A stretch of 64,000 bases of DNA. Origin: Caballeronia choica (GTDB lineage: Bacteria > Pseudomonadota > Gammaproteobacteria > Burkholderiales > Burkholderiaceae). Numbering within the stretch: the first letter of the stretch is position 1; every line of letters starts with the position of its first letter. The stretch lies in the NCBI RefSeq assembly GCF_001544535.1, contig NZ_FCON02000032.1:1-64000 (forward strand), given 5' to 3'. The notes below the pieces were generated by a model that saw only the letters and a list, made by a program, of their open reading frames with translations, was not told where the DNA came from and ran no database searches. Below, one piece after another: positions 36,266 to 44,577 of this stretch. A program made the translations under genes and the position numbers.

Positions 36266-37519
36266 TCACTGACCCACGGACATCGAGGTGGGCACGACCT
36301 GGTATTCGAGCTGTGCCCAGGTCTGGGACACGTCGCGCCGCAGGTCCAGGACCTGAAGTTCAGCGTCGAGCTGCGACCGCCTCGCTGCAAAGGTATCGGC
36401 AAGCGAGCCAGTACCTGCCCGGTATGCGGCGGCCGCGAGGCGCACGCGCTGGCCCGCAGCCGGCAGCAGAGAATCAGTGAGATTCGCGATGCGTTCGCGA
36501 CCGCTCGCGAGAGTGGCAGACTGCGCCCGGATGTCCGCTTCCACTTGCCGCTGCGCGTCCTCGTACATCAGCCGCGCCTTGGTGCCCAGTTCCGCCTTCT
36601 CGGCGGCGTCTCGGTTTTGGAGGTTCTTGCGATTGATGGGAAGTGGAATGCTGACGCCGACCGACACCATGTTCGAGTACGCTCCACCTCGCTGCTGGTA
36701 GGCGACTCCCCACGTCCAGTTGGGGCTGCGGTTGCTGTTCGCTACGGCCGTGTCGGCATCGGCGACCGCAATGTCCCGTGATGCTGCGATGAGCACCGGT
36801 TGCACTTGACTCAGTTCCTCCGGCGGCAGCGATGACACATAGGACTGCGGCGCCGGCGGCTCGCCGGTCACGTCCGAAACGGACGTCGCCGTCCACCGTG
36901 AAAGGCCGATAAGCGCGGTCTGCAACGTCTGCTGCGCCTTCAGCAACTGGTCCCGGGTCTGCGCGAGCATCGCGTGGGCCTGCGTCACATCGGCGGCAGT
37001 CGCTTTTGCTCCACGATAAGACGCTCTCGTTGCATCCAGTTCATGAGTCATGTGGTCAACGAGTCTCTGCTGAAGCGAAACCGCCTTCTTTGCATAGACC
37101 GCGCTCAGCCACGCTGTTGCGGTCTGCTGGCGTGTATTCGCGAGCTGGCCCAGGTACCCGGCCCGCTCGCGGTCCACCACATCATTCGCCAATGCGGACT
37201 GGAGTTGGCGCTTGTCGCTTGACACCCATTCCTGCTCGATGCCGATACGGCGCATCGTCATGAAATCCTGGCCGATTGTAAGTTTTTGCTGCCCGGTCAC
37301 CGGCAGGTTGTCGACACCTGCTTTAAGCGTCGGGTCGGGCAGCTGGCCAGCTCGGACGGCCGCCTCCGAACTGGCGCGTACCGAAGCCAGCGCAGCCCCC
37401 ATGGTGGAAGAGCGGTCAGTAGAGGACTGCAGCGCCGCATCAAGCGTGACGGGTGCTTCCTGAGCGCGAGCGGCAGCGCTCGCGAGAATCAGCGCGGCGA
37501 AAAGCGACCGCGCGCGCAT
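36266..37519 (-). CDS. cusC: CusC-type outer-membrane efflux protein
   Basis: A TolC-family protein of about 417 residues (14 more if the ATG at 37561 is used). The start at 37519 begins the signal peptide RARSLFAALILASAAARA. Two outer-membrane-efflux repeats follow: LDAALQSSTDRSSTMGAALA and ASSEAAVRAGQLPDPTLKAG in the first, and VSVGVSIPLPINRKNLQNRDAAEKAE in the second. It forms the outer-membrane channel for CusBA. No lipid-modified Cys box is evident. It is the first gene of the pump part and runs into cusB with a short gap. Confidence 0.88.
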   Translation of the reverse strand: MRARSLFAALILASAAARAQEAPVTLDAALQSSTDRSSTMGAALASVRASSEAAVRAGQLPDPTLKAGVDNLPVTGQQKLTIGQDFMTMRRIGIEQEWVSSDKRQLQSALANDVVDRERAGYLGQLANTRQQTATAWLSAVYAKKAVSLQQRLVDHMTHELDATRASYRGAKATAADVTQAHAMLAQTRDQLLKAQQTLQTALIGLSRWTATSVSDVTGEPPAPQSYVSSLPPEELSQVQPVLIAASRDIAVADADTAVANSNRSPNWTWGVAYQQRGGAYSNMVSVGVSIPLPINRKNLQNRDAAEKAELGTKARLMYEDAQRQVEADIRAQSATLASGRERIANLTDSLLPAAGQRVRLAAAAYRAGTGSLADTFAARRSQLDAELQVLDLRRDVSQTWAQLEYQVVPTSMSVGQ

Positions 37520-37619
37520 AGGTGCACGCCGGTATGACGGCGCGCCAATAATTAAAGGCATGTTCTAACCCCAACGGCGGAATCCCAACGGGAATCCACG
37601 TCCTGAACGCAGGACGACC

Positions 37620-37637
37620 TCACCGCAAGTGCGGTGA
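37620..37637. repeat. hairpin upstream of cusC
   Basis: TCACCGCA (37620-37627) and TGCGGTGA (37630-37637) form a perfect 8-bp stem with a 2-nt gap, and GTCCTG-aacg-CAGGAC lies just left of it. They fall between the small secreted gene and cusC, possibly as an attenuator or partial terminator. Confidence 0.4.
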
Positions 37638-37653
37638 ACCTGTCAGAAAGGGA

Positions 37654-38016
37654 TTAGATGGCGCGCGGAGGTCGCCACAGACCGGCCAGTTCACGGACGG
37701 TGAGCGACTGCGCGTAGTGGAATACGATGGGGCTGGAGAGCCCGGCGGGGCGGGTTACTTCAGTCGTGGATACCGGGTGATACAGACTACCAAGCTGGCA
37801 TTGCGCCGTTACCTTGCAGAAGAAGCCTTTGGCTTTCCCCGGCTGCGAGGATTGCATGGTTTCGCAGCCAGGCATCTCCGAAGACATCGCACCGCTGTCG
37901 TCGGCGCCCATATTCATCTGCATCGGACATTCGCCGGTCAGCCCACTAGCTGCCAGCCCACTGATGGGCAGCACAGCGCAAAGCAGCAGGAGGAGCAATG
38001 TCCGGAAAAATTTCAT
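37654..38016 (-). CDS. small secreted Cys/Met protein upstream of cusC
   Basis: A 120-residue protein with a signal peptide (KFFRTLLLLLLCAVLPISGLAA). The mature chain has LTGECPMQMNMGADDSG, EMPGCETMQSS and FFCKVTAQCQLG, metal-ligand-like Met and Cys groups. It is first in the leftward copper block. ATG 38016 is the first with a proper signal sequence; a TTG at 38034 would add six residues. No named family. Confidence 0.6.
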   Translation of the reverse strand: MKFFRTLLLLLLCAVLPISGLAASGLTGECPMQMNMGADDSGAMSSEMPGCETMQSSQPGKAKGFFCKVTAQCQLGSLYHPVSTTEVTRPAGLSSPIVFHYAQSLTVRELAGLWRPPRAI

Positions 38017-38379
38017 GGCAGGGAGTATAGCCAACTTAACTTTTTAAATGTTACCGGCCGCCTCCCAGCACGGTCATAGCAGCACAAATTCGGCACGAGT
38101 TGGCCACTGCCTCGAAATGCGGCAACGCTGCGTCCGTTACCGGCATGCCGCTTCAGCGGGTGCGCCCGCTTATCACACATCGGACCGTGGATTGGGATTT
38201 TCAAACCATTTCGCCACCTCGTTCCACATCTGGTGATTGCCAAGCATCATCCGCAGAGCTCAAACGAGGGCGCGTTGCGTGCGAAAAATCATGTTTGCCT
38301 GTCAGGCTGGCACAAGCGCAAGGCAATCCAATCTTATCGCCATGGATTGCCTAGTCCGCAATCAGGATGATGTACCCAG
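38017..38379. other. no gene recognised (363 bp)
   Basis: Gap between the P-type ATPase end and the copper block, both leftward. It must hold the promoter of the cus block, but no convincing CueR box is visible. A peptide remnant reading WNEVAKWFENPNPRSDV lies at about 38177-38233 on the minus strand. Confidence 0.4.
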
Positions 38380-40743
38380 TCACTTACGAAGAAGTCGAAG
38401 GCCGTTACAGACCACCAACAGGCTGGCTCCGACGTCAGCGAACACAGCCATCCACATGGTCCCGAGGCCGGCAAGAGTCAAGGTCAAAAAGACCGCCTTG
38501 ATTCCAAGTGCCAGCGTGATGTTCTGAACCAGAATGGAATGCGTGGCCTTCGAAAGACGGATGAAGGCCGGGATTTTTCTCAGGTCGTCGTCCATCAGCG
38601 CAACGTCGGCCGTTTCGATTGCCGTGTCCGTTCCCATCGCGCCCATTGCGAAGCCAATATCGGCACGCGCGAGCGCCGGCGCGTCGTTGATGCCGTCACC
38701 GACCATACCGACCATCGCCGAACCACCCGACAGACGCTCCACCGCGCGAAGCTTGTCTTCCGGTAACTGGTTGCCTTCAGCCTCGTCGATGCCAACCTGC
38801 TGCGCAATTGCCTGCGCGGTGTGCGGGTTGTCGCCGGTCAACATTGCTGTGCGTACGCCGAGATTGTGAAGCTCTGAAATGGCCTCGCGGCTGCTGTCCT
38901 TGACAGTGTCGGCGACAGCAAAGAGCGCGAGCACCCGGACCTCGTCAATCAGCATCACAACCGTCTTTCCTTGACGTTCAAGGGCGTCGAGTCGCTCTTC
39001 CAGTTCCGCAGAACAGCGACCGAGTTCCTCGACCAGACGATGATTGCCGAGCGAGTAGTTCCTTCCGTCGACCAAGCCGCGAACGCCTCGCCCCGGGATG
39101 GCCTCGAATTCTTCGACCGGGTATTGGGTGACGTTGTCAGTCTCCGCAGCTCGAGCGACTGCTATCGACACAGGATGGTCAGAACGGCCCGAAAGGCTCG
39201 CAGCGAGTGAGCGGACACGAGCAGCATCGACGTCCGTGACACGGAGTTCGAACTCCGTCTGAACCGGTTTCCCATGAGTGATGGTTCCAGTCTTGTCCAA
39301 CGCGAGCCACTTAAGCTTGCGCCCCTGCTCCAGATAGGTACCACCCTTGATAAGGATGCCTCGACGCGCGGCTGCAGCGAGGCCACTGACAATCGATACA
39401 GGCGTCGAGATGACTAGTGCACAGGGGCAGGCAATGACGAGCAGTACGAGCGCCTTATAAATCCAGTCGGACCAGCTTCCCGAAAAGAGAAGAGGAGGCA
39501 CTATCGCAACAGCGATTGCTACGACGAACACAATGGGCGTATAGATGCGAGCGAACTGGTCGACGAACCGTTGCGTTGGCGCCTTCGAACCCTGTGCTTC
39601 TTCAACTGCGTGAATGATGCGTGCCAGGGTTGTGTTGTTTGCAGCAGCCGTGACCTGGTACTCGAACGAGCCCGATTCGTTGATGGTTCCTGCATACACC
39701 GTATCGCCTTCCGCCTTTTCGTCGGGAAGGCTCTCGCCTGTGATGGGTGCCTGATTGATGGACGACCTGCCGCTAGTGATTTCGCCATCGAGCCCGATAC
39801 GCTCGCCTGGTTTTACGCGCACGACTGCGCCGAGAGCGACGGAATTCGCATCGACTTCAGCCCAAGTGCCATCTACCTGTTTGACCGTCGCCTTTTCCGG
39901 CGCGAGCCGCATCAGGCCCTGAATCGCGTTGCGAGCACGGTCGAGGGACTTGGCCTCAATGAGCTCCGCAATCGTGAACAGCACCATGACCATCGCAGCT
40001 TCCGGCCACTGACCGAGGAGCAGCGCGCCCGTGACAGCAATGCTCATCAGTGCGTTGATGTTCAAGTTGCCATTGCGGATGGCAATCCAGCCTTTCTTGT
40101 ACGTTGTCAGGCCGGAACCGGCCACCGCCAATAAAGCAAGTGCGGCGACGAGCCATGAGGGTTGGCCCAGCCAACTTGCGGCTTCAGAAGCAACCGCGAT
40201 AGCGCCGGCAAGCGCGAGCGGCCACCACGGCTTCTGCTGAGGCTGCCGGATGCTCACCGGTTGTTCATCTGCGCCGGCCAGTTCCGGCGTAAAGCCCAGC
40301 GACCGCAAGCCTTCGAGTACGGGGGGCAGCGCTTCCGGTTTGTGCACTACCGTCAGCACCCGCTGCATCAGATTGAATTCCATGCCCGTCACCGCCGGCA
40401 TGCCCGCAAGCTTCTTGCGGATTAGTGCCTCCTCCGTCGGGCAATCCATCTGAAGGATGCGAATTTGCGTCCGGACCGCATCGCCTACCGCCCTTTGCAC
40501 AGCAAGCGGGCCGAAAGTCAGGGTCGCCGAGGCGCAACAGCTGTTGCCAGAAGCGTGCTCGCGAGCGGGGCTACCGCCGTGCTCATGGCCGTGTTCGTGT
40601 GCAAGACCGTTCCCGAGTTTTTGGTCATTCTCGCCGTCGCAGCAGTGGGCGTGTGCGCCCGAGCAGCCATGTGTGAGCTCGTCTATGAGTCCAGTGTCTG
40701 AGCCGTGCTCGTCACGATTTTTCGAAGCTTGAACGTTTGACAT
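38380..40743 (-). CDS. cadA: Cd/Zn/Pb-exporting P1B-type ATPase
   Basis: A 787-residue inner-membrane ATPase. The N terminus is His/Cys-rich (CSGAHAHCCDGEND, then HEHGHEHGG) and is followed by an HMA domain with IRILQMDCPTEEALIRKKL. The transport helix has CPC (LLVIACPCALVIS), the mark of Zn/Cd/Pb pumps; the phosphorylation loop is DKTGTITHG, with TGES and GDGINDAPAL. The ATG at 40743 is chosen, since the longer frame would run over the promoter and the divergent gene. It exports divalent cations from the cytoplasm. A cadR-type gene diverges from it with an operator between. zntA or pbrA would be equally valid names. Confidence 0.9.
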   Translation of the reverse strand: MSNVQASKNRDEHGSDTGLIDELTHGCSGAHAHCCDGENDQKLGNGLAHEHGHEHGGSPAREHASGNSCCASATLTFGPLAVQRAVGDAVRTQIRILQMDCPTEEALIRKKLAGMPAVTGMEFNLMQRVLTVVHKPEALPPVLEGLRSLGFTPELAGADEQPVSIRQPQQKPWWPLALAGAIAVASEAASWLGQPSWLVAALALLAVAGSGLTTYKKGWIAIRNGNLNINALMSIAVTGALLLGQWPEAAMVMVLFTIAELIEAKSLDRARNAIQGLMRLAPEKATVKQVDGTWAEVDANSVALGAVVRVKPGERIGLDGEITSGRSSINQAPITGESLPDEKAEGDTVYAGTINESGSFEYQVTAAANNTTLARIIHAVEEAQGSKAPTQRFVDQFARIYTPIVFVVAIAVAIVPPLLFSGSWSDWIYKALVLLVIACPCALVISTPVSIVSGLAAAARRGILIKGGTYLEQGRKLKWLALDKTGTITHGKPVQTEFELRVTDVDAARVRSLAASLSGRSDHPVSIAVARAAETDNVTQYPVEEFEAIPGRGVRGLVDGRNYSLGNHRLVEELGRCSAELEERLDALERQGKTVVMLIDEVRVLALFAVADTVKDSSREAISELHNLGVRTAMLTGDNPHTAQAIAQQVGIDEAEGNQLPEDKLRAVERLSGGSAMVGMVGDGINDAPALARADIGFAMGAMGTDTAIETADVALMDDDLRKIPAFIRLSKATHSILVQNITLALGIKAVFLTLTLAGLGTMWMAVFADVGASLLVVCNGLRLLRK

Positions 40744-40771
40744 GATGGTTTCCGTCCTTGATTTATGGTGT

Positions 40772-40802
40772 AGTAAACACCTTGGAGTAACTCCAAGGTC
40801 AA
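40772..40802 (-). promoter_or_regulatory. MerR-family promoter/operator between cadA and cadR
   Basis: A perfect dyad ACCTTGGAG-TAA-CTCCAAGGT spans 40779-40799. On the minus strand TTGACC (40797-40802) and TTTACT (40772-40777) lie 19 bp apart around it, so the ATPase promoter has the long spacer that a CadR/PbrR/ZntR activator corrects by DNA distortion. Confidence 0.85.
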
Positions 40803-40821
40803 GTCGGGAAAGGAGAAAATC

Positions 40822-41253
40822 ATGAAAATCGGTGAACTCGCACGACTCGCCAACTGCACGACCGACACAATCCGGTTTTATGAAAAGGAAGGATTGCTGC
40901 CAGAGGCCGACCGGACGGAAGCGAACTACCGTAGCTATAACGAGAGTCACATCGACCGCTTGCGGTTCATTCGGAACTGTCGAGCATTGGACATGACGCA
41001 CGATGAGGTTCGCGCGCTGCTTGCGGCATCAGACAGCGCGGCCCCCGGCTGCGGCGCCGTCAATGCGCTGGTTGACGAACACATTGGCCACGTGAATAAG
41101 CGTATCGACGAGCTGCTCCAGCTTCGCGAGCAGTTGACCGCACTGCGCGAGGGGTGCGCAGGCGAGCAGCCGGTTGAGAATTGCGGAATCATTCACGGGC
41201 TGACGTCAATGGAGACCACCCAGCCGAAACCGAAAGCTTCTCACTTGGGCTAG
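40822..41253 (+). CDS. cadR: CadR/PbrR-type MerR regulator
   Basis: A 143-residue MerR activator (KIGELARLANCTTDTIRFYEKEGLLPEADR). Metal ligands are suggested by the conserved Cys in APGCGAVNALVDEHIGHV and by ALREGCAGEQPVENCGIIHGL near the end, the three-Cys arrangement of CadR/PbrR. It should sense Cd(II), Pb(II) or Zn(II) and activate the divergent ATPase through the dyad at 40779-40799. Which metal it prefers is not visible in the sequence. Confidence 0.88.
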   Translation: MKIGELARLANCTTDTIRFYEKEGLLPEADRTEANYRSYNESHIDRLRFIRNCRALDMTHDEVRALLAASDSAAPGCGAVNALVDEHIGHVNKRIDELLQLREQLTALREGCAGEQPVENCGIIHGLTSMETTQPKPKASHLG

Positions 41254-41376
41254 GTAACGGGCAGGCTGGCTAAGGCGTCGTTCAGACGACGCAGCCATGT
41301 GATGGCGCACGGTCATGACACAGCAGCACCGGTAACCGTCGCGAGTGGCATGAACACGGCTACCTCATAGCATTGC

Positions 41377-41392
41377 CGCGTCGGCCGACGCG
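41377..41392. terminator. 16-bp GC palindrome after cadR
   Basis: CGCGTCGGCCGACGCG is self-complementary throughout and followed by a partial repeat (GCCGACGCG). It lies between convergent cadR and the leftward 70-aa gene and may act as a two-way terminator, though there is no T-tract. Confidence 0.4.
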
Positions 41393-41421
41393 GCCGACGC
41401 GTGCCTACGGCCTAGGCCTGT

Positions 41422-41634
41422 TCAGACGCCGCAACGGCCAGACTGTTGCATCGGCGGACACTTGTTGGTGCCATACGAGCAGTACACGCAGCAATCTCCG
41501 GGTTTCGGCCGGAGCAATGCTTTGCAATGCTCGCATTCGTAAAACCATGCGCAGGCATCGGCGGGCATCGTCTCGTCTTTCCTATGCCCGCACGCTGGAC
41601 ACGTGATGGTCGAATTCAATACGACCGCAGTCAT
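41422..41634 (-). CDS. small Cys-rich GDCCVYCSYG protein
   Basis: A 70-residue protein with two zinc-ribbon-like CxxC pairs (ITCPACGH, FYECEHCKALL) and the block KPGDCCVYCSYGTNKCPPMQ. That last pattern is characteristic of a conserved, uncharacterised small protein often found in metal-resistance islands. GGAGG precedes the ATG at 41634. Nine cysteines in 70 residues suggest zinc or other metal binding. It lies convergent to cadR. Confidence 0.75.
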   Translation of the reverse strand: MTAVVLNSTITCPACGHRKDETMPADACAWFYECEHCKALLRPKPGDCCVYCSYGTNKCPPMQQSGRCGV

Positions 41635-41903
41635 CACCGCGCCTCCTTTAGAAGCGACCCACTGTCGGCGCAACGGGACAAACCACAGAATACGGACTAT
41701 AAGCACGGCCCGAGCGACTGTAGTCAAATGCCGAGCCGAAACAGTCGGGCTGACCCTTTATCAGCAAGCCCGTGGTAGGACAGCACCTTGGCACCTGCGG
41801 AATTTGCTCCTCCCGTCGCGAGGCCACTCAAGTCGAGGTCGTCAGTATTGATATTGCCGGGCGACAGAAGCGTCCGCATCGCTGATTACGGTGTCGCGCT
41901 GCA

Positions 41904-42248
41904 TCAACGGGACTTTGGGAGCATCGCGCGACAACGTTCCAGCTCTCTATCGAGAAGCGCTATCTCCGCCTGCATGTCAGCCGCCCGTTTGAGTAGTTGT
42001 CCGACTTTGCGCCAGTAGGCATATCCTGAGCCTTCATCCTCCATACCTAATTCCTCGAACTTGCGAAGAGCAATCGCGAGGTCAATTACCTCATCCCGTT
42101 CCGTGTCATTTTCTTCTGCCGCATCAGCGGTGCTGTCGTCGCGCTGACGCGGCGAACATCGAAACAAAATTCCCTCATTCACGTATCTCTTCTTAATGCG
42201 CAACAAGACCAGCGTGAGGACGAGCGAGCACGCCGGCAGGACCAGCAA
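41904..42248 (-). CDS. hypothetical membrane-anchored protein, 114 aa
   Basis: A short N-terminal hydrophobic segment (LVLPACSLVLTLVLL) and a basic stop (RIKKRYV) are followed by a charged cytoplasmic part with DDSTADAAEENDTERDEVIDL and a helical heptad region (MQAEIALLDRELERC). The apparent start is a TTG and the frame stays open further upstream without an ATG, so the true start is uncertain. No family recognised. Confidence 0.4.
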   Translation of the reverse strand: MLVLPACSLVLTLVLLRIKKRYVNEGILFRCSPRQRDDSTADAAEENDTERDEVIDLAIALRKFEELGMEDEGSGYAYWRKVGQLLKRAADMQAEIALLDRELERCRAMLPKSR

Positions 42249-42829
42249 GGCCGGATTGTCGAGTGCGAATTGCCAAATTGCTTCGATGGTTTTCGTGCTT
42301 GTATGACGGTCATGCTTGATTGCCGACGGCAGAGATTCTCACCGCTCAACGAACATCGCGGCAGCACGAGGACTGGCAACAACTTGTGTTTGTGTCTAAT
42401 CCATCGAAGCTTTATGGCTTCACGTGAATCCGTGCCCTAGCAGACGGAGTCTGTCTACGGCTAGAAGGGGCATCGCGAACTAGGCGTTTGAGTGGGTGTC
42501 GGAGTTTACTCCGACCTAAGATGAGCGGGGCCCCAGACAAAGTTAAAACCTCGTTCGCTAGATGTCTTTTTAACTTCTTCATTCAGCTAGAGACTTCCCT
42601 CAGACACAAAGCCATTACTGGGTGGGAAGTCTTTTCGTGAGCATCGGCGATTTGACGAGCCCAGACGACCCGACTGCTCAAGTCTCATCCTCATAGTCGC
42701 GGGCGAGCGATACCCAACCTCCAAACTTCTTGCGCAAACAATGTCGTTCCGCTGCCGTCGGAGTGTCCGTGCGGGGAATTGCTTGGTCCCACAGCTCGTT
42801 CGGAGGGGCTAGCGGTCGGCCGCAAAGCC
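42249..42829. other. no gene recognised (581 bp)
   Basis: Boundary between the metal island and the betaine-type island. Only short frames are present. I see no transposase, repeat or tRNA that would explain the junction. Confidence 0.4.
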
Positions 42830-43420
42830 TTACATTAACAGGCACCAAAGGGCCAGAAACGGTAACTCACCCGATTTCATCGCATGTTGGTTGCTCGGTG
42901 CATTATGAATACCTCCGCCGATTCCCGGGTCGAACCAGTCGCCGTCCAACTGGCGGAACTGACCAGAAGTCAAAAGGACGTAGGCTTCTTCTGGAGGGTG
43001 ACTGTGGTCCGGATATCGGACATGTGGTGCCATGATTGAAAACCCCAACTGGACGTCGAGCCGACTTTCCGTGCCCCCTGGGCCGCAAATCATACCGTGC
43101 ACATGTTTCTCGACGTAGTCGACGCTTCCATCGCGTCCCGACATACGACGGCTCCAGCTCAAATGAGGCTCCAATGCCCTGATGGCCTCAGCGATAGGAC
43201 TGAATTCTGTTTGTCGTTCGGTATGCGGCGCGAGGGCGGTTTCGAGCCAGTCGCACGCAGGGTATCGAGCATGATGGCGCGTTCCATCATCGGAGAAAGC
43301 CTCAAGACGACGAAAGACCTGCGTTGCGACCCAGCGCCCCGCTTGTGGGAGCCTCTCCGATTGAAACAAAGGCTCCGCTATTTGGATAAGTCTACTGACA
43401 AGCTCAAGCCGGTTAGACAT
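42830..43420 (-). CDS. DMSP-lyase-like (DddL/DddQ-type) cupin protein
   Basis: A 196-residue protein. The last 100 residues are a cupin of the DMSP-lyase family type: LGFSIMAPHVRYPDHSHPPEEAYVLL with the HxH(x3)E metal ligands, then GGGIHNAPSNQHAM with the final His, ending LALWCLL. Named relatives (DddL, Q, W, K, Y) cleave dimethylsulfoniopropionate to acrylate and DMS, but many family members are uncharacterised and may act on other compounds. The ATG at 43420 has GGAGAA four bases upstream. A promoter sharing an upstream element with the Rieske gene and the reductase operon lies at 43586-43651, tying it to their pathway. Confidence 0.75.
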   Translation of the reverse strand: MSNRLELVSRLIQIAEPLFQSERLPQAGRWVATQVFRRLEAFSDDGTRHHARYPACDWLETALAPHTERQTEFSPIAEAIRALEPHLSWSRRMSGRDGSVDYVEKHVHGMICGPGGTESRLDVQLGFSIMAPHVRYPDHSHPPEEAYVLLTSGQFRQLDGDWFDPGIGGGIHNAPSNQHAMKSGELPFLALWCLLM

Positions 43421-43585
43421 GTATTCTCCGAAGATTCTCTCTGAGTGCACAGACCAATCACGAGCCGTAGCGGTCAACCGCATCCGTGAGAACGAGACGC
43501 GCACCGACTGCCCAGGACTTACGGGCGTTGGGCGGGCGCAAGGTGTCAGCCGATACGCGCATCGCTGGCTTGGCCGACCGCGTCG

Positions 43586-43651
43586 AGTGTCAGGGGGTGA
43601 GAAATCAGTGTCAATGCGCTTTATTCTGCAGCTTCAGATACTTTAAGTTAT
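43586..43651 (-). promoter_or_regulatory. regulon promoter A (cupin gene)
   Basis: Read leftward: ATAACTTAAAG, 15 bp, AATAAAGCGCATTGACA, then 17 bp to GACACT (43586-43591). The TTGACA (43609-43614) is the -35 box. The same element with identical spacing precedes the reductase operon and the Rieske gene. Confidence 0.75.
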
Positions 43652-44577
43652 ATGTCAATCGAGTTGGCGCAACGACAGTGACTGGGATGACTCTTACCCT
43701 TACGTCGACATCGTCCAATTCAAGGCTGTAAGGCTATGAAGGTGACTAACGCTGCCATTGAACGTTCGTTGCGCCGGCAACCGTTGTCGGCGGGCATGCA
43801 CCGATTAACGAGCTCACAAGCGAGACACAGTGTCGTCGGAGAGGCGATGGGCAGATTCGTGGCGCCGCGGATGCCGCAGCGGTATCTTGCGACCCCCGGC
43901 GCTACAAGTTGGCTACGCGTTCTCGTCCCGGCCGTCGTTCGACTTCTACAGCAACGCACGCGACTGTCTGGCGTGGGCGTCAGCTCCCGTCAAGAGTCCT
44001 TTCGAAGTGCTCGTGAATCTTGCTGTTGCTAAGGCGGCGCCGCGAGAAGAATTGTGCAGAGAAGCGCTGCTGTGACACAGCGCAATCTTCGTTGGACAGC
44101 AAATCGGGTTCGGACTAACCCTAGCTAGGACATTCCCTAGGCTGTGAGCGAGGCTCCCGCCAGCGTCAAGCTGGGGTTGAGGTCGGTGGTTTGTGCTGCA
44201 AAGCCCGCTCGGCAAGGGTCTGCGAGATTTGGTTATCCCGCGTCGTTGAATTCTGATACACGGTCGGTCGGTCCACCATTACCAAAAGTATGGGCTATAG
44301 CCAAGGAAATGTTTCTCGCGCTCCTCATTTGGCTTGTTACGCTCAATCCCGTGCATGAATGAACCGATGCCAAGCACTGGCGAATCCAGAAGTTGCGAGA
44401 TTCCCAGCGAATCGAGCACTTTTTGCAATTCGCGTGACAAGCAGCCGCCGTAATGCGGCGCTACGAACCGGACAGCGCCGCAACGCGCCAATGAAGCGCG
44501 GGTAGCTGCTTGTTGAATGAAGCAGCCTTCTTGAAGATGCGCTCACCGGATTCCCTGGATATCAGTCGGAACAAAAG
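43652..44577. other. no gene firmly recognised (926 bp)
   Basis: Two stretches look weakly protein-like: 43830-44075 on the plus strand (DFYSNARDCLAWASAPVK) and 44279-44491 on the minus strand (VAPHYGGCLSRELQKVLDSL). Neither has a supported start or a family, so both are treated as possible remnants. The proV promoter must lie in the right part. Confidence 0.35.
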
